From positions 1-64,000 of the forward strand of contig CAJTJV010000005.1 in the NCBI GenBank assembly GCA_910576775.1: 64,000 nt of DNA, read 5' to 3'. Shown here piece after piece: positions 50,763 through 58,248 of the stretch (its first letter is position 1; every line of letters starts with the position of its first letter). Under the pieces are notes generated by a model. It saw only the letters and a list, made by a program, of their open reading frames with translations. It made no database searches and had not been told where the DNA came from. Origin of the DNA: an uncultured Muribaculaceae bacterium (GTDB lineage: Bacteria; Bacteroidota; Bacteroidia; Bacteroidales; Muribaculaceae). A program made the translations under genes and the position numbers.

Positions 50763-53700
50763 TTATTTGATGAATACTTTGCGGATTTTATTTCCGCGCC
50801 GCTCAATGTATATGCCGGGTTGCGGATTGTCGATTTGTATGCCCTGGAGATTATAATACACTGGGGAGCCTTCATCTTCGGAAATGCCATCGATATCTGT
50901 GGTTCCTGATGTTTTTGTAATATGGAGAATGGGTGAAAATCCACCGAATTCGACAGTAAGTGAGTATGTATATCCTCCGCCGAGTTTTGCAGTCGGGGGC
51001 TTCACTCCCATATAGTGCCCTTCGGGATAGGCAATCATTCCTACCATGGTACCGTCAGCGGCATATTCTATATTTTCGGCAGGTATGTAAATGATGCCGC
51101 GGGTAATCTCCAACCAATCTGTTCCGCCTGATTCGCCGGTACTCTTCATATTTGCAATAAAAATGTCAGCTGTTTCTTCCTTGGGGATATAGAAACTATC
51201 GAGAATTATTTTCCGGTTTTCGGTATTTATAGTTTCAACGGGGAGTGAGAGATCCCAATTACCGCTGAAACTACGGTGCAGATATAAGGTATTCGGTATC
51301 TCAGGCTTGCCGTAGGGAGCATAACGGTAGAGTATGATATTGCTCCGGGCTTCGCTTTTGAATATGAAATGGCCATATTCATTGTCATAAACCATCGTCA
51401 TATCGCCCTCCTTGTTGGTGATTGCTGTATATAGCAGATTGTCACGATTTTCATAGTTCAGATAGAAGGATTCCGCATTGTCGTAATCGCCGAGTGTCAA
51501 CTCTCCGTTTGCGATTTGGCGGAGATATTCTCCTGAAGCTTCATCGCGTATAGTATATCCGCCACGGTTGCAGACATCGACAATGAATGTTCCGGTTGGC
51601 GACGTTGTGGAGATATGCGACAGATTGTTTCCTAATTCGCCGAGAATTCCGCCGGATAAGCCGGAGACTCCGCAAGGCATCGCTGCGAACAGATTTCCTT
51701 CATGGATAGCGCCAATCTTGACACTCATTCCCGACTGTATATCGTTGTGCGATGTTGTTGCAAGATAACAGTCGTTTTCTTCCGATTCAATATAATATTT
51801 TGCAATGGCATGTGGGCCGTCCTGAGAAGGATAGATGCCCCATGCTTCTATTTCGCAGTCATTCTCAATGACTATGGGGTCGGACAGATAGGGCGTTATG
51901 GAGCCATTATTGATGCGGTATAGGATGAGAGTAGCATCCTGACATGTTATGTTGATGGATTCTCCTTTTTTCAATGTGCTTCCCGAGGCCGGATTGAAAA
52001 CAGGTGCGTGTCTTTCGGTTTCTTTCTTTATGGTATAGTGTGCTGTGGCGTGAGGACCCTCTCCGGCGGAGAAAACGCCCCAAGCTTCGACGGTGCATTC
52101 ATCCTTAATCTTGATTGCACTTTCGTACATCATAGCGTCGCCGTTATCGATTTTGTACATTATAAGCATGGCGTCCTTGCAGGACAGCTTTATTTTCTGG
52201 CCTCTGTCAAGTTCTGTACCGGATACAGGGTCGAATATTGGAGCTGTCATGACGACAGGCTTTTCAACGGAGTATTTGGCAGTCGCTCGTGGTCCTTCTC
52301 CATCAGGAAAAATACCCCAGGCGTCAATAGTACAGTCTATTTCCGGTTCGATTGGCGCTGTATATGTTTGAGTAACACCATTATTATATCGGTACTTTAT
52401 CAGCAACGCGCCATCGCAAGCTATCGTCACTTTTTCACCTTTTTTGAGCTGTGTGCCCGAAGCGGGATTGAAAGTCGGTGCTACTTTCGGAACCGGTTTT
52501 TCAATGGTATAGCTTGCAGTCGCATGCGGTCCTTCGCCATCACTGTATATTCCCCAGGCTTCGATTGAACAGTCATTTTCAACAGCGATAGGCTCGGTAT
52601 ATTGTATCGCGGAAGCGTCGTCAAGTCTGTAGAGCATCATTATTGCACCCTCGCAAGAGACAGTTACCTTGTCACCTTTTTTGAGCTGTGTGCCTGAAGC
52701 GGGATTGAAAGTCGGCGCGACTTTCGCAATCGGTTTTTCGACAGTATAGCTTGCAGTAGCATGTGGTCCTTCGCCATCACTATATATTCCCCAGGCCTCG
52801 ATGGTGCAGTCATTTTCGACAGCGATAGGCTCGGTATATTGTATAGCGGGAGCGCCGTCGAGTCTGTAGAGCATCATTATTGCACCCTCGCAAGCTATCG
52901 TCACTTTGTCGTCTTTTTTGAGCTGCGCGCCAGATGCGGGATTGAAACTCGGCGCTACTTTCAGGACCGGTTTTTCAACGGTATAGCTTGCCGTTGCATG
53001 TGGTCCTTCTCCATCACTGTATATTCCCCAGGCTTCGATGGTGCAGTCATTTTCAACAGCGATAGGCTCGGTATATTGTAATGCGGATGCCCCGTCGAGT
53101 CTGTAGAGCATCATTATTGCACCCTCGCAAGCAATCGTCACCTTGTCGCCCTTTTTGAGCTGTGTGCCTGAAGCGGGATTGAAAGTCGGTGCGACTTTCG
53201 CAATCGGTTTTTCGACGGTGTAGCTTGCAGTCGCATGCGGTCCTTCTCCGTCGCTGTATATGCCCCAGGCTTCGATGGTGCAGTCATTTTCAACAGCGAT
53301 AGGCTCGGTATATTGTAGTGCGGATGCCCCGTCGAGTCTGTAGAGCATCATTATGGCACCCTCGCAAGAGACAGTTACCTTGTCACCTTTTTTGAGCTGC
53401 GTGCCTGAAGCGGGATTGAAAACCGGTTCTTCTTTCTTGATGACGGGCGGTTGGGGAGCATCCGTAGTGAGAGTATATGAACGAAGGTTTCCTCCACGGT
53501 CGTTGATTACAATACGTACAGCGTTATCAGATATTTTTTCTGTATGAACGGAGGAATTTGCCTTCCAAGACCACATCGCGACGTCTTCATAATCAATAGA
53601 TGAATTACCGATGCCGAATTTTTCTATTATAGTTTGTGCCGAGTTGAAAGACGTTGGTAAATCAGGTGTATATGCAAGTCCGAAATGGGAACCTTCGCGA

Positions 53701-54614
53701 GCCTCTGTTGTAACAAGGCCAGTTGCGTTCCAATAGGCAAGGAACTGTTTTCCTCCAAGAGTAAAACGCTCTACAGCATTGGTGCATTTTGAGAACATCT
53801 TGCAGGGAAAAGTTTCATATTCAGTCCATTCACCTGTAATTGTATTCCATTCGCATAGAGTCGGAACACGATAGCCTGCATTGTTCTTGTTGTTGTAAGG
53901 ACCTCGGCAGACTATTATAAATCTGTTTTCATCAAGCGGTTCGATGTCGGTAATAGTAAGATTCTTTGAAATGAATTCCGGGGCGCCTATATTTCCATTG
54001 GTAACCTTCCATGCGGCGAGTCCGGTATCTGTAGACTTGTTGACATTCATTTCGTCTGATTTCCAAATTGTGGCATATATGGTGAAATTGCCGGAAGAGA
54101 TATCACCACCAACATCTACGGAACGCACATACCAGTCCGCACGGAGTGGAAACGTGAACAATTTGTCAGGTGAAGGGATACCGGACGCATCGAATTTCAG
54201 GGTGCAAAGTTCAAAAGGTGTTGAAGGTGTACCTTCTGTTGTGCAGAAAGGAGTTCCGTTGCTGTCGCGTCCTACGAATACAGAGAATCGTTTGGATGCC
54301 TGTCCCGGCCAGTTGAGTTTCAATGTCTGTTTGAATTCACCTGTAGATGCATCGATTATTGCAAAACTGTATTTGGCATTATTACGGTAATCATTAAAAT
54401 AGATATTTCCGTTATATAGAATAAAATCGCGGTTCGAAGCCGATGAAAATTTTTCCGAACCGCTGTAAATCCATTCGCATTTAAAATTAAAGTTGCTGTT
54501 CCCGACCTTTATTGTTCCGAAATCAACATTGTCTTCTCCCACTTCTGCGCTTACGGAAATAAACGGCGCCAACAATAGTGTAAAAATTGCAATTAAGCGG
54601 AAAGCCTGTTTCAT
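50763..54614 (-). CDS. Large exported protein with seven 79-residue CHB_HEX_C-like repeats
   Basis: 1283 residues. A signal peptide (ending SVSAE) is followed by an N-terminal region (about 25-390) that I cannot assign but that looks beta-rich, perhaps a propeller. Seven tandem repeats of exactly 79 residues (397-949) resemble the chitobiase/hexosaminidase C-terminal (CHB_HEX_C) beta domain. Each has PxFNPASG, a Cys near position 21, a YR or YK motif, a second Cys near 50 and EAWGIY. A beta-rich region (about 950-1230) and a C-terminal tail with YNLQGIQI and PGIYIERRGNKIRKVFIK end the protein. That tail resembles the type-A sorting tails of type IX secretion. It is probably displayed at the surface or secreted, perhaps as an adhesin. 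No enzymatic motif was seen, and the function is unknown. Confidence 0.8.
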   Translation of the reverse strand: MKQAFRLIAIFTLLLAPFISVSAEVGEDNVDFGTIKVGNSNFNFKCEWIYSGSEKFSSASNRDFILYNGNIYFNDYRNNAKYSFAIIDASTGEFKQTLKLNWPGQASKRFSVFVGRDSNGTPFCTTEGTPSTPFELCTLKFDASGIPSPDKLFTFPLRADWYVRSVDVGGDISSGNFTIYATIWKSDEMNVNKSTDTGLAAWKVTNGNIGAPEFISKNLTITDIEPLDENRFIIVCRGPYNNKNNAGYRVPTLCEWNTITGEWTEYETFPCKMFSKCTNAVERFTLGGKQFLAYWNATGLVTTEAREGSHFGLAYTPDLPTSFNSAQTIIEKFGIGNSSIDYEDVAMWSWKANSSVHTEKISDNAVRIVINDRGGNLRSYTLTTDAPQPPVIKKEEPVFNPASGTQLKKGDKVTVSCEGAIMMLYRLDGASALQYTEPIAVENDCTIEAWGIYSDGEGPHATASYTVEKPIAKVAPTFNPASGTQLKKGDKVTIACEGAIMMLYRLDGASALQYTEPIAVENDCTIEAWGIYSDGEGPHATASYTVEKPVLKVAPSFNPASGAQLKKDDKVTIACEGAIMMLYRLDGAPAIQYTEPIAVENDCTIEAWGIYSDGEGPHATASYTVEKPIAKVAPTFNPASGTQLKKGDKVTVSCEGAIMMLYRLDDASAIQYTEPIAVENDCSIEAWGIYSDGEGPHATASYTIEKPVPKVAPTFNPASGTQLKKGEKVTIACDGALLIKYRYNNGVTQTYTAPIEPEIDCTIDAWGIFPDGEGPRATAKYSVEKPVVMTAPIFDPVSGTELDRGQKIKLSCKDAMLIMYKIDNGDAMMYESAIKIKDECTVEAWGVFSAGEGPHATAHYTIKKETERHAPVFNPASGSTLKKGESINITCQDATLILYRINNGSITPYLSDPIVIENDCEIEAWGIYPSQDGPHAIAKYYIESEENDCYLATTSHNDIQSGMSVKIGAIHEGNLFAAMPCGVSGLSGGILGELGNNLSHISTTSPTGTFIVDVCNRGGYTIRDEASGEYLRQIANGELTLGDYDNAESFYLNYENRDNLLYTAITNKEGDMTMVYDNEYGHFIFKSEARSNIILYRYAPYGKPEIPNTLYLHRSFSGNWDLSLPVETINTENRKIILDSFYIPKEETADIFIANMKSTGESGGTDWLEITRGIIYIPAENIEYAADGTMVGMIAYPEGHYMGVKPPTAKLGGGYTYSLTVEFGGFSPILHITKTSGTTDIDGISEDEGSPVYYNLQGIQIDNPQPGIYIERRGNKIRKVFIK
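51768..53426 (-). repeat. Seven tandem 237-bp coding repeats
   Basis: The block is exactly 7 x 237 bases. The same base string recurs at 52444, 52681, 52918, 53155 and 53392, always 237 apart. The four gene-5' units (residues 397-712) are nearly identical in both DNA and protein, while the last three are clearly diverged. This suggests recent amplification or gene conversion at the 5' end of the array. Confidence 0.95.
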
Positions 54615-54691
54615 GTTTTATGATAATTGTGATTTAAGGTGTGAAAATGATATTTGACAATGTGATATGCTTGCAAATTTATTGTCAATTG

Positions 54692-54722
54692 CAAAGGTAA
54701 TTATAAAAATGAATAATACAAG
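54692..54722 (-). promoter_or_regulatory. Promoter of the repeat-protein gene
   Basis: On the minus strand CTTG (54722-54719), a 19-bp spacer and TACCTTTG (54699-54692) give a good -7 and a partial -33 box. The leader of about 75 bases contains an inverted repeat, TTGACAAT (54654-54661) with ATTGTCAA (54681-54688). Confidence 0.55.
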
Positions 54723-54794
54723 CTAACCTTGCACAAAATCTTTGATAATTCTTGTTTTTTCTCGCGTAATAGAGAAATCGTACTATCAGATATG

Positions 54795-54825
54795 ACAAAA
54801 GCACGCCTCAAAAGCGTGCTTTTGT
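54795..54825 (-). terminator. Terminator of hppA
   Basis: A perfect 12-bp stem (54795-54806 with 54814-54825) with a seven-base loop lies 22 bases beyond the hppA stop on the minus strand. The T residues are part of the stem (GCTTTTGT). Confidence 0.75.
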
Positions 54826-54846
54826 TGTATGAGGTAGGGCTGTTTC

Positions 54847-57039
54847 TTAGAAGAGGCTCCAGCTTACTGTTAAGCCGGCCATGACTATAGATACCATAGA
54901 CATCAGCTTGATAAGTATATTAAGAGAAGGACCGGATGTGTCTTTGAAAGGGTCGCCAACGGTGTCGCCGACAACTGTTGCTTTGTGGACATCGCTGCCC
55001 TTGCCTCCGAAATTACCTTCTTCGATATATTTCTTGGCATTGTCCCAGGCTCCGCCGGAATTTGCCATGAAGATAGCGAGTACGAAGCCGGCTGAGAGAC
55101 CTCCGACGAGAAGACCGAGAACACCCGGTACTCCGAAGATGAGACCTGTTACGATGGGTGCCACTATGGCAAGTACGGATGGGAATACCATTTCGCGCTG
55201 CGCGCCTTTGGTGGAGATGGCGACGCAACGTGCGTAATCCGGTTCTGCCTTGCCTTCAAGAATGCCTTTGATTTCTCTGAACTGGCGGCGAACCTCGTCT
55301 ACCATGTGGGATGCGGCACGGCCTACGGCGTTCATTGTTAGGCCGCAGAAAAGGAACGACATCATGGCGCCAATGAACATGCCTGCAAGAACTTTCGGAC
55401 TCATAAGGTTTACTTCATAGTAAGTCATGAAATCGAGGAAATTGGCTTCGTGGAGCGGCACTGCTTTGTCGCCGAGCTGGATTGTAGTCTCTCCGAGGCG
55501 CGCGAGTCCGATACGTATTTCTTCAATATAGGAAGCGAGAAGGGCGAGTCCGGTGAGTGCTGCCGAGCCGATTGCGAAACCTTTGCCTGTAGCAGCTGTG
55601 GTGTTGCCAAGGGAGTCGAGAGCATCGGTACGACGGCGTACCTCTTTGCCGAGGCCGCTCATTTCAGCGTTGCCTCCTGCGTTGTCGGCTATAGGACCGT
55701 ATGCATCTGTGGCAAGAGTGATGCCGAGAGTGGATAGCATGCCTACGGCTGCTATACCAATGCCGTAGAGACCCATTGCTACATTGGTGAAATCGAAGCC
55801 GGAGGCGAACCAGTAGCTCAGAATAATACCGGCAACTACGGCGATGACGGGGATGGCGGTTGATACCATGCCGAGGCCAACACCGGAAATAATGACTGTG
55901 GCGGGACCTGTTGTTCCGCTTTCAGCAAGTTTTTTGGTAGGCTTGTAAGACTGAGATGTGTAATACTCTGTGGAACGTCCGATTACGATGCCTACGAGTA
56001 GGCCTACGACTACGGAGCAGCTGATCCACTGCCAGTTGTCGATGCCGAGAAGCCAAAGGATAAGGAATGTAGCGCCGACAATAAGGATGGAGCTAAGGTT
56101 TGTGCCCAGAGAGAGTGCGCTGAGAAGGTTTTTCATCGAAGCGTCTTCTTTTGTGCGGATTGAGAAGATGCCGATGATTGAAAGAAGGATACCTACAGCT
56201 GCAATAAGCATTGGAGCAATGACAGCCTTGTATTGCATTACAGCATCGCCCGTAAGGAGGTAGGCTGCAGCGCCGAGTGCGGATGTTGCAAGGATGGAGC
56301 CGCAGTAGGATTCATAGAGGTCGGCACCCATACCAGCGACGTCGCCTACGTTATCGCCTACGTTATCGGCGATTGTGGCGGGATTTCGGGGGTCGTCTTC
56401 CGGAATCCCGGCTTCAACTTTGCCAACGAGGTCGGCGCCAACGTCAGCGGCCTTGGTATAGATACCGCCGCCTACACGGGCGAAAAGAGCCTGAGTGGAG
56501 GCACCCATGCCGAAGGTGAGCATTGTGGTGGTGATCATGGCAAGCTTTTCTGTGCCGGGCAGGTCGATAAGCCAGTCGAGAAGAAGATACCAGAAAGAGA
56601 TATCAATAAGGCCGAGACCGACAACAACGAGACCCATTACAGCACCGGAGCGGAATGCCACGCGAAGGCCGCTGTTAAGAGAGCCGCGGGCCGCGTTGGC
56701 AGTACGTGCCGATGCATTGGTAGCGGTTTTCATGCCGAGATAGCCGGAGAGGCCGGAGAAGAAACCGCCTGTAAGGAATGCTACTGGAACCCATGGATTC
56801 TGGAGCTGGAAGCCGTAGGCCATAATGGAGAAGAGAACTACGAGACAGAGGAATACAACAGTTACAATTTTGTACTGTTGCTTTAGATAGGACATTGCGC
56901 CTTTCCTGACATGGGAGGCAATGCGCTTCATGGTATCAGTACCTTCGCTTTCTTTCATCATCTGGCGATAGAAATACCACGCCAGAAAAAGAGCGATAAT
57001 AGCCGATACCGGGACAAGCCAAAAAACGGGATTGGTCAT
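54847..57039 (-). CDS. hppA: Membrane-bound ion-pumping pyrophosphatase
   Basis: 730 residues with about 16 membrane helices. Catalytic acidic motifs include DNVGDNVGD from Asp225 and GDTVGDPFKDTSGPS from Gly691. It hydrolyses cytosolic pyrophosphate and pumps H+ and/or Na+ out of the cell. At the diagnostic site in GNTTAATGKG the residue is Ala (Ala482) rather than Lys, which marks K+-dependent enzymes. Bacteroides relatives are known to pump both Na+ and H+, so that is plausible here but not shown. It follows hemW after 108 bases and has its own -7 box. Confidence 0.95.
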   Translation of the reverse strand: MTNPVFWLVPVSAIIALFLAWYFYRQMMKESEGTDTMKRIASHVRKGAMSYLKQQYKIVTVVFLCLVVLFSIMAYGFQLQNPWVPVAFLTGGFFSGLSGYLGMKTATNASARTANAARGSLNSGLRVAFRSGAVMGLVVVGLGLIDISFWYLLLDWLIDLPGTEKLAMITTTMLTFGMGASTQALFARVGGGIYTKAADVGADLVGKVEAGIPEDDPRNPATIADNVGDNVGDVAGMGADLYESYCGSILATSALGAAAYLLTGDAVMQYKAVIAPMLIAAVGILLSIIGIFSIRTKEDASMKNLLSALSLGTNLSSILIVGATFLILWLLGIDNWQWISCSVVVGLLVGIVIGRSTEYYTSQSYKPTKKLAESGTTGPATVIISGVGLGMVSTAIPVIAVVAGIILSYWFASGFDFTNVAMGLYGIGIAAVGMLSTLGITLATDAYGPIADNAGGNAEMSGLGKEVRRRTDALDSLGNTTAATGKGFAIGSAALTGLALLASYIEEIRIGLARLGETTIQLGDKAVPLHEANFLDFMTYYEVNLMSPKVLAGMFIGAMMSFLFCGLTMNAVGRAASHMVDEVRRQFREIKGILEGKAEPDYARCVAISTKGAQREMVFPSVLAIVAPIVTGLIFGVPGVLGLLVGGLSAGFVLAIFMANSGGAWDNAKKYIEEGNFGGKGSDVHKATVVGDTVGDPFKDTSGPSLNILIKLMSMVSIVMAGLTVSWSLF

Positions 57040-57091
57040 TTTTAAGGTGTTTTGTAATGTGATATGTTATATAAGATATGTTTTCAGAGTT

Positions 57092-57099
57092 CAAAATTA
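57092..57099 (-). promoter_or_regulatory. Putative -7 element of hppA
   Basis: On the minus strand TAATTTTG fits TAnnTTTG, about 50 bases before the start. No TTTG is present at 19-21 bp upstream, so the assignment is tentative. Confidence 0.4.
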
Positions 57100-57147
57100 G
57101 CAAAAAAATTGCGATAAATGGACTTGACTGTTACTTAAAATTCAGTT

Positions 57148-58245
57148 TTAATCTAAAAACAGGTCGCGGATGATGGCGTCGGATAGAAGCCACGATGATT
57201 CGGGTATCAGTAGGCGGGAATTCCGGTTTACGAGATGTCCGGAGCGTAACCATGATTGCACGTTTGCTATTATTTCTTTGTGTCGTGGTGCCGGTATTCG
57301 TGAGAGGTCGAGTCCTTCGAGGGTACGCAAGCCTATCATTATACAGTCGTTGATACGGTCTGTTTCGTTTTCATCGTCGGTTACAGTTGTCAGTCCTTTG
57401 TTCAGAATATACGTTTTAAGGTCAGATGGATTGTAGCGGCGAGTTCCGTCTGCGGTAAGGCTGTGGGCTCCAGGTCCGAGGCCGAGGTAAGGTACGTTTC
57501 GCCAATATGACGAATTATGCTGAGAGCGGCATCCCGGCAATGCGAAATTAGAGATTTCATAGTGCTCGAATCCGTTGATGGCAGTCTCTTTGCAAAGAAT
57601 GGTATACATTTCGCCTATAGTTTCATCCTGTGCCTCCACTATATCTCCCCGTTGGAGGCGTCTTGACAGAAGGGTGCCCGGTTCATAGCTAAGACAATAG
57701 GCTGAAAGGTGTGTGATGCCGGTCTGCAACAGTCGCTGCACGGAATAATGCCACGATTCGGTTGTCTGTTCGGGTAGACCATATATTAAATCAGCGCTAA
57801 TATTGTCAATGCCACCTTCTTTTATTGTTACGATAGCCGTTAGAGCGTCTTCTGCAGTGTGGCGTCTGTTTATGGCCGTCAGTTCGGCGTCGATAAGACT
57901 CTGTACGCCTATGCTGATTCGGTTTACTCCAGACGAGCGCCATGCTTTTACGGCGTTCGGTGTGACATCCTCGGGGTTGACCTCTATTGTGAATTCCGTT
58001 ATGCTGTCGGTACGAAAAGTGTCGGTCAGACGCCGGAAGATATCTGCCGGAAGAATCGACGGGGTTCCCCCGCCGAAATAAAGCGTCGTGACGGGGGCGT
58101 CTGCAAGTTCGTCAAAGCGGTGGAGGTATTCGTTTATAACAGCCTCTGTATAATCGGCTACGCGTTCAGTCCGTGCCACTGAATAAAAATCGCAATATGC
58201 ACATTTGGCGTGGCAGAAGGGTACGTGAAGGTAAATTCCGGCCAT
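57148..58245 (-). CDS. hemW: HemW-like radical SAM protein
   Basis: 365 residues. The radical-SAM motif is Cys11-x3-Cys15-x2-Cys18 (PFCHAKCAYCDF), where HemN would carry a further Cys after YC. Motifs TLYFGGGTPSIL and EVNPEDVTP follow, with a HemN C-terminal domain (about 285-350). HemW is regarded as a heme chaperone rather than coproporphyrinogen oxidase. It starts 3 bases after the addB-like stop and ends the operon. Confidence 0.9.
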   Translation of the reverse strand: MAGIYLHVPFCHAKCAYCDFYSVARTERVADYTEAVINEYLHRFDELADAPVTTLYFGGGTPSILPADIFRRLTDTFRTDSITEFTIEVNPEDVTPNAVKAWRSSGVNRISIGVQSLIDAELTAINRRHTAEDALTAIVTIKEGGIDNISADLIYGLPEQTTESWHYSVQRLLQTGITHLSAYCLSYEPGTLLSRRLQRGDIVEAQDETIGEMYTILCKETAINGFEHYEISNFALPGCRSQHNSSYWRNVPYLGLGPGAHSLTADGTRRYNPSDLKTYILNKGLTTVTDDENETDRINDCIMIGLRTLEGLDLSRIPAPRHKEIIANVQSWLRSGHLVNRNSRLLIPESSWLLSDAIIRDLFLD

Positions 58246-58248
58246 GCG

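Noticed and set aside
52008..53081. Plus-strand open frames within the 237-bp repeat array
   Set aside because: They repeat with the array and are antisense to the secreted repeat protein, so they are by-products of the repeats.
51768..53426. CRISPR or noncoding satellite array
   Set aside because: The 237-bp units are in frame, translate to a domain-like 79-residue sequence and have no spacers.
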